Below are positions 46,855-54,864 of a stretch of 64,000 nucleotides of DNA, piece by piece. Source of the DNA: Thiobacillus denitrificans (GTDB lineage Bacteria > Pseudomonadota > Gammaproteobacteria > Burkholderiales > Thiobacillaceae); contig DYIY01000016.1 in the NCBI GenBank assembly GCA_020723405.1, positions 18,753 through 82,752 on the forward strand, written 5' to 3'. The notes under the pieces were generated by a model that ran no database searches, was not told the DNA's origin, and saw only the letters and a list, made by a program, of their open reading frames with translations. Within the stretch, counting starts at the first letter, position 1. Each line of letters starts with the position of its first letter. Both the position numbers and the translations under genes were made by a program.

Positions 46855-47648
46855 TGCGGCAATACCTGGATTTGCTGCAACATGTCCTCGACCACGGCAC
46901 GAAAAAGGCCGACCGCACCGGCACCGGCACCGTCTCCGTGTTCGGCCACCAGATGCGCTTCGACCTGGCGGCAGGCTTTCCCCTGCTGACCACCAAGAAG
47001 GTCCATCTGAAGTCCATCATCCATGAGTTGCTCTGGTTCCTGCGTGGCGAGACCAACATCGCCTACCTGAAGGAAAACGGCGTCTCCATCTGGGACGAAT
47101 GGGCCGACGAAAAGGGCGACCTGGGCCCCATCTACGGCTACCAGTGGCGCTCCTGGCCCACCCGGGACGGTCGTCATATCGACCAGATCAGCGAAGTGCT
47201 GCACACCCTGAAGCACAACCCGGATTCCCGGCGCATCATCGTCTCGGCCTGGAACGTGGGGGAACTGGAACACATGAAACTGCCCCCCTGCCATGCCTTC
47301 TTCCAGTTTTACGTGGCCGACGGCAGGCTGTCATGCCAGCTTTACCAGCGCAGCGCCGACATCTTCCTGGGGGTGCCCTTCAACATCGCCAGCTACGCCC
47401 TGCTGACCCTGATGATGGCCCAGGTGACCGGCCTCAAACCCGGCGACTTCGTGCACACCCTGGGGGATGCCCACATCTACCTGAACCACATGGAGCAGGT
47501 GAAACTGCAATTGTCCCGGGACCCCCGCACCCTGCCCACCATGACCCTGAATCCGGCGGTGACGGACCTGTTCGCGTTCAGATTCGAGGATTTCCTCCTG
47601 GAAGCTTACGATCCCCACCCGGGTATCAAAGCGCCGGTTGCGGTGTAG
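46854..47648 (+). CDS. thyA: Thymidylate synthase
   Basis: 264 aa, the length of the E. coli enzyme. The catalytic Cys146 lies in [12 protein letters not shown]; folate/dUMP binding motifs [18 protein letters not shown] and [21 protein letters not shown] are intact. It methylates dUMP to dTMP, turning methylene-THF into dihydrofolate, which the next gene product recycles. ATG shares one base with the preceding stop. Confidence 0.98.
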   Translation: MRQYLDLLQHVLDHGTKKADRTGTGTVSVFGHQMRFDLAAGFPLLTTKKVHLKSIIHELLWFLRGETNIAYLKENGVSIWDEWADEKGDLGPIYGYQWRSWPTRDGRHIDQISEVLHTLKHNPDSRRIIVSAWNVGELEHMKLPPCHAFFQFYVADGRLSCQLYQRSADIFLGVPFNIASYALLTLMMAQVTGLKPGDFVHTLGDAHIYLNHMEQVKLQLSRDPRTLPTMTLNPAVTDLFAFRFEDFLLEAYDPHPGIKAPVAV

Positions 47649-47656
47649 GAGCAGCC

Positions 47657-48133
47657 ATGCGCAACCTCATTGTGGCCATGGCCCGCAACCGGGTCATCGG
47701 CGTCAACAACAGCCTGCCCTGGCGTCTCTCGGAAGACCTGAAGCACTTCAAGGCCCTGACCATGGGCCACCACATCATCATGGGGCGCAAGACCTACGAA
47801 TCCATCGGCAAACCCCTGCCGGGACGCACCACGGTCATCGTCACCCGGGATCCTGCCTATCGGGTGGCGGGCTGTCTCACCGTCCACTCCGTGCCGGCGG
47901 CCATCGACGCCTGCGGGGCGGATCCGGAAATCTTCTTCGTGGGTGGGGCGGAACTCTATACCCAGGTCCTGCCTCTGGCTGACCGTCTGTACATTACTGA
48001 AATCCAGGCTGATTACCCGGGGGATGCCCATTTCCCCGACTTCAGCGGCGGCCCCTGGCGGGAGACGGCCCGGGAATGCCACGTGAACGCCGAGGGCCTG
48101 GGCTTCCACTTCGTGGTCTATCAGCGCAATTGA
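47657..48133 (+). CDS. folA: Dihydrofolate reductase
   Basis: 158 aa, beginning MRNLIVAMARNRVIGVNNSLPW; the conserved acidic active-site residue Asp27 lies in SEDLKHFK, and GRKTYESIGKPLPGR and FFVGGAELY bind NADPH. It regenerates tetrahydrofolate. Start has TAGGAG upstream, 8 nt after thyA. A palindromic element begins 7 nt after its stop. Confidence 0.97.
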   Translation: MRNLIVAMARNRVIGVNNSLPWRLSEDLKHFKALTMGHHIIMGRKTYESIGKPLPGRTTVIVTRDPAYRVAGCLTVHSVPAAIDACGADPEIFFVGGAELYTQVLPLADRLYITEIQADYPGDAHFPDFSGGPWRETARECHVNAEGLGFHFVVYQRN

Positions 48134-48139
48134 TCATCT

Positions 48140-48303
48140 AGGAGCCTGTCGGACTCGAAGAATCCAAGCGAAATTTCGCCAGAGTGGGGACCGTTTTTGT
48201 CGTTTTCGCCGGGCAATAGTCGAACCATTGCCCATGAAAGCGGAAAAAATGGACCGCTCCGGCGAATTTGCAGCCGATCTTCCGTTAAGTCCGACAGACT
48301 CCT
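48140..48303. mobile_element. MITE-like long imperfect palindrome (164 bp)
   Basis: The ends are 16-bp terminal inverted repeats with one mismatch: aggagcctgtcggact at 48140-48155 and agtccgacagactcct at 48288-48303. Inside, the arms still pair well (caaattcgcc-type and ggtcc-attttt-type stretches on both sides) down to gggcaat/attgccc around a nine-base loop. No reading frame is inside. This is the build of a non-autonomous transposon remnant, or a long-hairpin terminator after folA. The mother element is not in the window. Confidence 0.75.
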
Positions 48304-48438
48304 GGCACGTCCGGTGCGGGCGTGGATGGCGTAATGACCACACTCATGGCCCTGGATTCCTGACTTCGTGGGTCAAGTGTTGGGCATAAAAATAATAATA
48401 TGCTTATATACACATAACAAAATTTTATGGAGTGATTC

Positions 48439-48645
48439 ATGAAAAGCCTGGTTCTCCTGACCTTCTTTGCCCTCAACCCGGGTGAGCCCGTGAAAAACGG
48501 CCCAACGGAGTTTTTCGACAATCAGCAGTCCTGCCAGACGCGCATGCAGGAACTGCGCGCCAGCCAGACCCGTCCGGGTTCGTTGCGTTGCGCCTGCCAT
48601 GAAACCGTGGTTGAAGTGGAAGCCGAAGGCAACGACGCCCTGTGA
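48439..48645 (+). CDS. Small hypothetical protein (68 aa)
   Basis: Starts MKSLVLLTFFALNPG with GGAG seven bases upstream, and an unusually AT-rich leader (48370-48435) that looks like a promoter (repeated aataat and tatata steps). The product has a short hydrophobic N-terminus, then a polar part with Cys32, Cys51 and Cys53 (LRCACHETVVEVEAE). I do not recognise it. Placed just after the palindromic element, it may be accessory. The 135 nt between element and gene hold nothing else recognisable. Confidence 0.55.
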   Translation: MKSLVLLTFFALNPGEPVKNGPTEFFDNQQSCQTRMQELRASQTRPGSLRCACHETVVEVEAEGNDAL

Positions 48646-48661
48646 GCCGCCCGGGTCTGCG

Positions 48662-48928
48662 TCAGGCCTGCCCATCCCGATAGTAGCGGGCTGCTGCGTC
48701 CACCAGCACCTTCACGTCATGATGGTCCAGGTCCGGCAGGGCATCGCCCACCACCCGGGCAGCCCAGTACTCGTTGCTTGTCCCGTTGAGACTTACGCCT
48801 TTGGAGAAGAAGGGCGCCAGTTTCCCCACCACCTGCTCAAAGGCCACGCGCAGATCGGGGCGCTTGCGTCTTTCCGGGCCTGGTTGGAGCGGCTCGGGTT
48901 GGATTGCATCACTCAAACCGATTGACAT
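48662..48928 (-). CDS. Hypothetical protein (88 aa)
   Basis: Not recognised. Polar N-terminus, then VAFEQVVGKLAPFFSKGVSLNG and ALPDLDHHDVKVLVDAAARYYRDG, an amphipathic-helix pattern. No cysteines, no signal peptide. It is 97 nt after the rubredoxin reductase gene on the same strand, so it could be the last gene of the redox operon, but the gap leaves that open. It converges with the 68-aa gene. Confidence 0.5.
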   Translation of the reverse strand: MSIGLSDAIQPEPLQPGPERRKRPDLRVAFEQVVGKLAPFFSKGVSLNGTSNEYWAARVVGDALPDLDHHDVKVLVDAAARYYRDGQA

Positions 48929-49025
48929 GGTGGTTCCCCGGGGGTGGTGGAGCCCCCATAACGGTCAGAACCGCCGCGAACTTGAAGCCCGGTCGAGGGG
49001 CCCGACGGGCCTGGAACCATGGCCT

Positions 49026-50192
49026 TCAGACCAACAAGGCCGGTACTCTGCCTGCCAGGGTCCGGCGTTGGGTGCAGGCATCACCGGCCAGGGCGAAGCC
49101 CAGCAGGCTGCCATCCCCAGCCAGGAAGTGATGGATGGCGCCAGCTTCGTCATCCCGTTCCGTGTGCCAGCGGCCGTTGGTGCTGTCCGGGGGCGGGCAG
49201 ACCACCATGGGGCAGGCAGGAGTCTTGACCGCCACTGGCAGGGCGGGGAGGCTCAGGCGAGCGGGGTTGCCCGCCAGGATCGAGGCCAGGACCCGGGCCT
49301 GCTGCATGAGGGGCAGCACATAGGGCAGCAGGAGACCGGGTCGGGCGGTTCCTCCCTGGGGAACCACTTCGGCACAGTCGCCCAGGGCATGGATCGCCGC
49401 TGCGCTGGTGGCAAGACTTTCATCCACCCGGATGCCCCGACCCACTTCCAGGCCCGCTGCCCGGGCCAATTCCGTGGCCGGGGTCAGGCCGATTGCCGAT
49501 AGGACCAGGTCGGCTGCCAGCTCCCGTCCATCATCCAGGCTGAGACGGTAGCCTTCCCCCTGCACCATCAGGCCCGTGACCCGCCGGCCGCAATGCCAGG
49601 CCACGCCCAGGGCTTCCAGTTTCACTTGCAGGCGCCGGGACAGGGCCGGCGGTGCCTGGCGGGCCAGGGGCCGGTCGGCCAGTTCGACGAGTTCCACGGG
49701 ATGGCCGGCCAGAGCCAGGTCGTTGGCGAATTCGCAGCCCACCAGCCCCCCGCCCAGGATGGCCACCCGGGCCCCGGGGGCCAGGCGGTCCCGGAACCGG
49801 GCGTAGTCGTCCAGGTGATTGACGCTCAGGGCCAGTTCGGCGCCGGGGAAGCCGGGGTGGCTGGGCCGGGCGCCCAGGGCCAGGGCCAGCCTGCCGTATT
49901 CCATGGGGCCCTGGCCGGTGTCCAGACGATGTTCGGCCGGGTGGAGGGCGGTGATGGGGCAGTGGCTGCGCACCTGGATGTTCAGCTTTTCCGCCTGCTC
50001 CGCGGCGGAGGATTGCACCAGACCCTGGGGCGTATGGCCCTGGGCCAGGGCGTTGGAGAGCATGGGTTTGGAATACAGGTCGCCGCTGTCGGCGGTGATC
50101 AGCGTGATGGGCAGGTCCGGGGCCAGCTTGCGCAGTTCCCGGGCCAGGGTATAGCCGGCCAGGCCGCTGCCGGCGATGACGACGGGGGACAT
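49026..50192 (-). CDS. Rubredoxin-NAD(+) reductase (FAD-dependent pyridine nucleotide-disulfide family)
   Basis: 388 aa. N-terminal FAD-binding motif VVIAGSGLAGYTLARELRKL, NAD-binding motif VAILGGGLVGCEFANDLAL and the second FAD contact IHALGDCAEV give the two-dinucleotide plan of AlkT/RubB-type reductases; there is no CxxC redox motif. It passes electrons from NAD(P)H to the rubredoxin encoded 16 nt upstream. The pair belongs to an operon with an acyl-CoA-dehydrogenase-like flavoprotein, the probable electron partner. Confidence 0.9.
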   Translation of the reverse strand: MSPVVIAGSGLAGYTLARELRKLAPDLPITLITADSGDLYSKPMLSNALAQGHTPQGLVQSSAAEQAEKLNIQVRSHCPITALHPAEHRLDTGQGPMEYGRLALALGARPSHPGFPGAELALSVNHLDDYARFRDRLAPGARVAILGGGLVGCEFANDLALAGHPVELVELADRPLARQAPPALSRRLQVKLEALGVAWHCGRRVTGLMVQGEGYRLSLDDGRELAADLVLSAIGLTPATELARAAGLEVGRGIRVDESLATSAAAIHALGDCAEVVPQGGTARPGLLLPYVLPLMQQARVLASILAGNPARLSLPALPVAVKTPACPMVVCPPPDSTNGRWHTERDDEAGAIHHFLAGDGSLLGFALAGDACTQRRTLAGRVPALLV

Positions 50193-50208
50193 GGGGCGGT
50201 TTCCGGTA

Positions 50209-50409
50209 TCAGTCCACGTAAGGTTCGAAATCCGCCTTGGTCACCCCGCAATCCGGGCAGGCCCAGGTGTCGGGAATGGCCTCCAGGGGGGTGCCCGGGG
50301 CGATGCCTTCTTCCGGGATGCCCTGGGCCTCGTCGTAGACGTAGTCGCACACCAGGCAGATCCAGCGGCGGGTACCGATGGCCGGGTCCAGTTCCATGGG
50401 CATGTTCAT
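50209..50409 (-). CDS. Rubredoxin
   Basis: 66 aa from MNMPMEL (AAGGAG upstream). The four iron ligands are Cys18 and Cys21 (CLVC) and Cys51 and Cys54 (CPDC), with the standard YVYDEAQG and DTWACPDCG surroundings. It carries single electrons in the cytoplasm. It starts one base after the stop of the DUF302 gene. Confidence 0.95.
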   Translation of the reverse strand: MNMPMELDPAIGTRRWICLVCDYVYDEAQGIPEEGIAPGTPLEAIPDTWACPDCGVTKADFEPYVD

Positions 50410-50410
50410 G

Positions 50411-50800
50411 TCAGGGCTCCTTGTCGGCTTCCAGGGTACCGAGGATGCCGGCGAAGAGGGGGTCCAGTTCGCCGGCAATGGCATCCAGTTCCGGGTTGGC
50501 GTAGGGGGCGAACACCTCCCGGGCGGTGCGAAAGGCCACCTGGGTGCCGGATGCGGTTTCGTAGAGATGGATGCGCAGGGGAATGTCGATGCCGGCCGGC
50601 TTGTGGGCCTTCCAGACCCGGATGGCGAAGTCCGGGCGGAACACTTCCAGGATCTGGTCCGCCGCCACGGTGATGCCCCGTTTGGCGCAGTTGGCCTGGC
50701 CGTTGACGTGGGCCACCAGGCCCATGGGCACCGCCTGGACGGCTTCGATGAGCCTGGCCGCCGCCGTATCGGTATCGAGTTTGACGCTGAAGGTGATCAT
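50411..50800 (-). CDS. DUF302-family protein
   Basis: 129 aa, beginning [20 protein letters not shown], with [19 protein letters not shown] and [28 protein letters not shown]; the pattern fits DUF302, a small alpha/beta fold sometimes linked to redox or detoxification genes. No signal peptide. One cysteine (Cys38). It lies 9 nt after the flavoprotein gene and one base before rubredoxin, so it belongs to the redox operon. Biochemical role unknown. Confidence 0.8.
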   Translation of the reverse strand: MITFSVKLDTDTAAARLIEAVQAVPMGLVAHVNGQANCAKRGITVAADQILEVFRPDFAIRVWKAHKPAGIDIPLRIHLYETASGTQVAFRTAREVFAPYANPELDAIAGELDPLFAGILGTLEADKEP

Positions 50801-50809
50801 GCTTGCTCC

Positions 50810-51982
50810 TCAGGCCACGCAACAGGCGGGGCTTTGTTCCATTTCGGCCAGTTCCTTGCGCAGGTGCTTGGTGGCCGGGGTGACGATGGCGATGAAATAG
50901 GCTTCCCGCAGGCGCCGCTGGGCCGGGTTGTTCTGCAGATAGCCCTTGGCGCCCAGATGCAGCATGGCCGCGTTGGCCGCCTTCAGGCTGGCTTCTCCGC
51001 CCGCCAGGCGCAGGGCCAGGGTGTCCTTCACATAGGGGGCGCTGCCGTCCCGGTCGATGCGCTCAGCCAGGGCGTAGGTGGCGGCCCGGGCTTCCAGCAG
51101 TAGGGCTTCGATGTCCTCGGCCTGGTCGTCCAGGTAGCGGTTCACGTGGGCGTGGGTGCGATTGGAGCGCTTCATCATGGCCACGCAGGCGTCGATGAGG
51201 CCCAGGCCCATGCCCATCTGCAGAAGGATGAAGGCGGACTTGGTACGGTCCCGGAAGGCGTCGAATTCCGCGCCGGGACGGCAGACCACCTGGTCGTCGG
51301 GCAGGAAGGCATCGCGGAACTGGCAGGCGAAGGTGTTGGTGCCGTCCATGCCGACGAAGTGGGGGCTGGGCACCAGGGTCAGACCCGGATGGTCGCCGTG
51401 GACCAGACCGATGAGCAGGCCGGTTTCGCCTTCGACCCGGGCGCCCATGTGAAAGTAGTGATCGGTGCCGATGTTGGATACCCAGGGCAGGGTGCCGTTG
51501 ATGATCCAGCCGCCATCGACCTTGTTGGCCTTGAGGCGGGCCTCCTCGATGCCACAGCAGGATTTCATGGAATTGGATTGGCCGGTGCCACCCAGTTTGG
51601 CGCCCATGGCCACCCGGGGCAGGATCTTCTGTTGCAGGGCCGTGTTGCTGCTGTTCAGCAGATACCACTGGAGGGCGTATTGGGCCCAGACCAGAAAGCC
51701 GGTGGAAACGCACTCCTTGGAGACTTCCTCGATGACCTGGATCGCGTGTTTCAGGCCCCGTCCGCTCCCGCCCAGAGTGGCGGGGGTCAGGCTGGCCAGA
51801 CCGCCCAAGTCCCCCAGCTTGTGCAGGAAGTCCTTGGGGTACTGGGCGTGGACGTCGATGTCCACCACCTTGGGCGCCAGTTCGTCGGCGATGAGTTTAG
51901 CCAGTCCGGACAGCACGTCCTGGGCTCCGGCATCCGGGAATTTCATGACTTGGGAGGCGGTCTCCCGGGCGGGGGTGTCCAT
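50810..51982 (-). CDS. Acyl-CoA dehydrogenase-like flavoprotein, non-canonical active site
   Basis: 390 aa from MDTPARE (AGGAG upstream). It has the acyl-CoA dehydrogenase fold: an alpha N-domain (LAKLIADELAPKVVDID), a beta middle domain (GTGQSNSMKSCCG, WIINGTLPWVSNIG) and a C-terminal four-helix domain. Near the C-terminus, where canonical enzymes have the catalytic Glu in a YEG motif, this protein reads FIAIVTPATKHLRKEL, so normal dehydrogenation of acyl-CoA is doubtful. It ends SPACCVA. It may be an oxidase or monooxygenase-like relative (SfnB/DszC group). Its operon supplies rubredoxin and its reductase. Confidence 0.8.
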   Translation of the reverse strand: MDTPARETASQVMKFPDAGAQDVLSGLAKLIADELAPKVVDIDVHAQYPKDFLHKLGDLGGLASLTPATLGGSGRGLKHAIQVIEEVSKECVSTGFLVWAQYALQWYLLNSSNTALQQKILPRVAMGAKLGGTGQSNSMKSCCGIEEARLKANKVDGGWIINGTLPWVSNIGTDHYFHMGARVEGETGLLIGLVHGDHPGLTLVPSPHFVGMDGTNTFACQFRDAFLPDDQVVCRPGAEFDAFRDRTKSAFILLQMGMGLGLIDACVAMMKRSNRTHAHVNRYLDDQAEDIEALLLEARAATYALAERIDRDGSAPYVKDTLALRLAGGEASLKAANAAMLHLGAKGYLQNNPAQRRLREAYFIAIVTPATKHLRKELAEMEQSPACCVA

Positions 51983-52092
51983 GACAGTTCTCCTGTAAGC
52001 GAGCAAAGTGGGGCAGACGAAATGGCAGACAAATGGGGGCCATCACCCCGGCCGGGCCGGGGACGTGGAACAACGGGGGGATGGCCTGCCCG

Positions 52093-52635
52093 TCAGGCCA
52101 GATCGACGGTCAGGTTGACCGGGTTGCGCAGGGTGTTGGCCACCGGCGACCAGGCATTGGAATGGGCCACCAGGTTCTTCAGTTCTTCCTCGCTGGCGTC
52201 GCCTTCCAGATGCACTTTCACCCGCACGTCGGTGAAGCCCAGTTTCTTGGCCGGGTCCAGGTCGCCCACGCCCCACACGGCGGTGACGTTGATGTCGCCT
52301 TCCAGTTCCAGTTCGATCTTGGACAGCTTGATGCCCAGAGCCACGGCGTTGGCATGGAGACCCACGGACAGGCAGGAGCCCAGGGTGGCCAGCACGGCTT
52401 CGGAGGGGTTGGGGGCGGTGTCGTCGCCCAGCAGATGGGGGGGTTCGTCGATCACGTGGGCTTCCAGGGTGCGCACGTAGGTCAGGTTGCGGAACTTGCT
52501 TTCGCAGACGGTCTTGGCCTTGAGCGTCACCACGTTGGTGGGGTTGGCCTTGCCCTTGGCGGCCAGATTGGCCAGGCCGTTGGCGTCGATGGGTTCCAGG
52601 ACGGTCTTGGCTTGCAGGGTGGTGGCTTCGGACAT
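52093..52635 (-). CDS. OsmC/Ohr-family protein with a single conserved cysteine
   Basis: 180 aa. The OsmC fold is shown by the peroxidatic region VLATLGSCLSVGLHANA (Cys88) and the long beta region ELELEGDINVTAVWG. The second (resolving) cysteine of true Ohr/OsmC peroxidases is absent: the aligned stretch is AHSNAWSPVANTL. So simple two-cysteine peroxidase activity is unlikely. First gene of the redox operon, with GAGGAG before the ATG and a sigma-54 promoter upstream; a 110-nt gap follows before the flavoprotein gene. Confidence 0.87.
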   Translation of the reverse strand: MSEATTLQAKTVLEPIDANGLANLAAKGKANPTNVVTLKAKTVCESKFRNLTYVRTLEAHVIDEPPHLLGDDTAPNPSEAVLATLGSCLSVGLHANAVALGIKLSKIELELEGDINVTAVWGVGDLDPAKKLGFTDVRVKVHLEGDASEEELKNLVAHSNAWSPVANTLRNPVNLTVDLA

Positions 52636-52693
52636 GTCTTACTCCTCGGTTCGGTCAGGTTGAGTGTTGGCCCCTGGGGGGTGACCTACCTAG

Positions 52694-52709
52694 AGCAATG
52701 GCCGTGCCA
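52694..52709 (-). promoter_or_regulatory. Sigma-54 (-24/-12) promoter of the redox operon
   Basis: On the minus strand this reads TGGCAC-GGCCA-TTGCT, a full match to the TGGCAC-N5-TTGCW consensus. It predicts transcription starting near 52684, with a leader of roughly 50 nt to the osmC ATG (52635). The sigma-54 activator gene lies directly upstream. Confidence 0.85.
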
Positions 52710-52810
52710 ATTGTCTGAAAAATTGTCAATACATTGAACTAAAAGGGAAAATTCGCGATTTACAAACCCCGTCAAGGAGGGAGGGTCAACGCATCGTCTA
52801 AAATGTAAAC

Positions 52811-52840
52811 ACAAATTAGCATTTGTATAACAAATTGTTA
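52811..52840. promoter_or_regulatory. Paired AT-rich palindromes, likely activator sites for the redox operon
   Basis: Two adjacent dyads: acaaat-tagc-atttgt (52811-52826) and taacaa-a-ttgtta (52828-52840). The second covers the stop codon of the activator gene. They lie about 100-130 nt upstream of the -24 element, the normal place for enhancer-like sites of NtrC-family activators. The taacaaattgtta sequence recurs exactly at 54537-54549 on the other side of the activator gene. Confidence 0.65.
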
Positions 52841-54496
52841 ATTCGGCCTTTTGCCTGCTTTCTTCCGGGGTGAGTCGATGTCCAGGATCTTCAAGCGGTA
52901 GTTCAGTTGCCGCAGGGTCATGCCCAGGGTCTGGGCGGCCCGGGATTTGTTGCCATGGCATTCCAGCAGGGCCCGTTCGATGGCCTGCCGGTCCGTCTCC
53001 TGGACGCTGTGGTAGGCCCGCACCCGGACTTCGCCGGGCAGGGCCGGGAGTGGGGCAGGGTGGCCCATGGCCGTTGCCATGGCGGCGGCGGGCGCCTCGA
53101 TGGTCGGGGCGGTGGTCACCGACTCCGATTGCAGGACGTGGATCACTTCCGTTTCGCTGATCACGCTGTCCTCCGCCAGCAGGGCCAGCCTTTCCAGCAC
53201 GTTGCGCAATTGACGGATGTTGCCCGGCCAGGGATGGTCCATGAGCCGTTGCATGGCGGCCGGGGCGATGTTCACGTTGCGCTGGTAGCCCTGGTTGATC
53301 TGGTTCAGGTAGTAGCGCACCAGATGGCGGATGTCTTCGTTGCGCTCCCGCAGGGCGGGCAGGCGCACCGGAATCACGTTGAGCCGGTAGAACAGGTCCA
53401 GGCGGAACTTGCCCTGGCTGACCTGGAGTTGCAGGTCCTGGTTGGTGGCCGCCACGATGCGCACGTTCACGGGCACTTCCTTGCGGGCGCCGATGCGCTG
53501 GATGGTGTGTTCCTGGAGCACCCGCAGCAGCTTCACCTGCATGGGCAGGGGCAGGTCTCCCACTTCATCCAGGAACAGGGTGCCCCCGTCGGCCTGTTCG
53601 AAGTAGCCGGGCCGGCTGCCGGTGGCGCCGGTGAAGGCGCCTTTCTCATAGCCGAACAACTCCGATTCCACCAGGTTTTCCGGAATCGCACCGCAGTTGA
53701 CCTTGACGAAGGGGGCGTCCCGCCGGGGGCTGGAAAGATGCAGAGCCCGGGCGAACAGTTCCTTGCCGGTGCCCGATTCGCCCAGGAGCAGCACGGTGGC
53801 TTCGGTCTGGGCTACCTGTTCGATCTGCTTGAGGGCCCGGCGCAATTGCAGGGATTCGCCGACGATGCCGAAGGAACCATAGGTGGACAGATCCTTGGTC
53901 AAGGCCCATTTCAATTCCCGGTTCTCCGATTCCAGCCGGCCAGTGCGCTCCCGGATGAACTCGTTGACCAGGATCACGTGGGTCATGAGGGTGGCGGCGA
54001 TCTTCAGCACCTGCAGGTCCCGTGCCAGGGGGCGGGGCCGTTCCCGCAGCCGGTGCACGCCCAACACGCCGACGATGCGCCCCGCCTGTTCCAGGGGCAG
54101 GGCGATGAAGGACACGGTTTCCTGGGGCAGCTTGTCCCGGGCCACGGCCCGGAACAGGAACAAGGGTTCCTCGTCCACGTCCTGGACGATGGCGGTCTGG
54201 CCGCTGCTCATGACCCGGCCGGTGATGCCCTCGCCGGGCAGGTAGCGGCCCCGGGCCATCTCCTGCTGGGTGAGGCCGTAGGCGTGGACGATGCGCAGTT
54301 CCCCGGTTTCCGGGTCGGGCAGCACCACCCGGCCCCGGTTGAGGCCCAGAAACTCGGACAGCAGGTGGAGGATTTCCCGCAACACCAGGCCTTCGTCCTG
54401 GCTCTTGCTGAGCAGGGCCACGGATTCCCGGATCACCAGCAGTTCTTCGTCCACCAGGCGTTCCGGGATCGTGCGGGGTTGGAGGGCGTCGTCCAT
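52838..54496 (-). CDS. Sigma-54-dependent transcriptional activator (GAF-AAA-Fis, NifA-like)
   Basis: 552 aa. N-terminal GAF sensor (about 20-175), AAA+ domain with Walker A GESGTGKE (239-246), sigma-54 contact loop GAFTGA (286-291), Walker B GGTLFLDE (304-311), and a C-terminal Fis-type helix-turn-helix ([20 protein letters not shown]). The layout is that of NifA/NorR-type activators, but only one cysteine lies in the AAA domain and none forms NifA's redox motif. No nif genes are present. It lies between two operons that have sigma-54 promoters and probably controls both, and itself. Confidence 0.9.
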   Translation of the reverse strand: MDDALQPRTIPERLVDEELLVIRESVALLSKSQDEGLVLREILHLLSEFLGLNRGRVVLPDPETGELRIVHAYGLTQQEMARGRYLPGEGITGRVMSSGQTAIVQDVDEEPLFLFRAVARDKLPQETVSFIALPLEQAGRIVGVLGVHRLRERPRPLARDLQVLKIAATLMTHVILVNEFIRERTGRLESENRELKWALTKDLSTYGSFGIVGESLQLRRALKQIEQVAQTEATVLLLGESGTGKELFARALHLSSPRRDAPFVKVNCGAIPENLVESELFGYEKGAFTGATGSRPGYFEQADGGTLFLDEVGDLPLPMQVKLLRVLQEHTIQRIGARKEVPVNVRIVAATNQDLQLQVSQGKFRLDLFYRLNVIPVRLPALRERNEDIRHLVRYYLNQINQGYQRNVNIAPAAMQRLMDHPWPGNIRQLRNVLERLALLAEDSVISETEVIHVLQSESVTTAPTIEAPAAAMATAMGHPAPLPALPGEVRVRAYHSVQETDRQAIERALLECHGNKSRAAQTLGMTLRQLNYRLKILDIDSPRKKAGKRPN

Positions 54497-54536
54497 GGTC
54501 GGCCTTGATGAGGTATAGAGGGATTGGCTCTTAGAT

Positions 54537-54549
54537 TAACAAATTGTTA
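54537..54549. promoter_or_regulatory. Palindromic putative activator site taacaaattgtta
   Basis: A 13-bp dyad (six-base arms around one A), identical to the site at 52828-52840. It sits 41 nt upstream of the activator's ATG and about 260 nt upstream of the sigma-54 promoter of the cyanate operon. It could serve autoregulation, remote activation of the cyanate operon, or both. Confidence 0.55.
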
Positions 54550-54778
54550 TCAAAGTGTGATCACCTTGGCCCAATTTAATCTCTTGGTCCAAGGGAAGAC
54601 CGGACAGGGGCGTCCCTCTCCTGACCGAATATCCAGCCCATCGGGCCATGAAATCCGGGGATATTTGGGGATGGTGCAAGGGCCCGTCCTCGGCGCACTC
54701 CCCTGGTGCGGTGTTTTTGACCCCGTCAGGAATGCTTGACTACAAAACAAGGGTTTAGCAGCTCTTTGGTATGTTTGT

Positions 54779-54804
54779 TGACAAATATTTGAACAAATTT
54801 GTCA
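54779..54804. promoter_or_regulatory. Dyad tgacaaat-N10-atttgtca next to the cyanate operon promoter
   Basis: Perfect 8-bp arms (54779-54786 and 54797-54804), with an inner acaaatttgt palindrome at 54794-54803. It abuts the -24 element, too close for a classical enhancer site, so it may instead repress or help bind sigma-54 polymerase. A related TTGACAAT/AGACAAT arrangement lies just upstream of the -24 of the redox operon. Confidence 0.5.
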
Positions 54805-54806
54805 GT

Positions 54807-54822
54807 TGGCACGAATGCTGCT
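54807..54822 (+). promoter_or_regulatory. Sigma-54 (-24/-12) promoter of the cyanate transporter operon
   Basis: Reads TGGCAC-GAATG-CTGCT: a full -24 element, with one mismatch in the -12 (CTGCT for TTGCT) at the right spacing. A start near 54834 would give a ~30-nt leader containing AGGAG before the ATG at 54865. The 368-nt gap 54497-54864 also holds the palindromes listed separately; nothing else was recognised in it. Confidence 0.75.
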
Positions 54823-54864
54823 GATTGTCGGGGGCAAGCCCACAGTCGAGAGGAGTAGTTCAAC

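Noticed and set aside
52838..54496. Calling the activator nifA
   Set aside because: The NifA cysteine motif between the AAA and DNA-binding domains is absent and there are no nif genes in the window; GAF-AAA-Fis order alone is shared by many activators.
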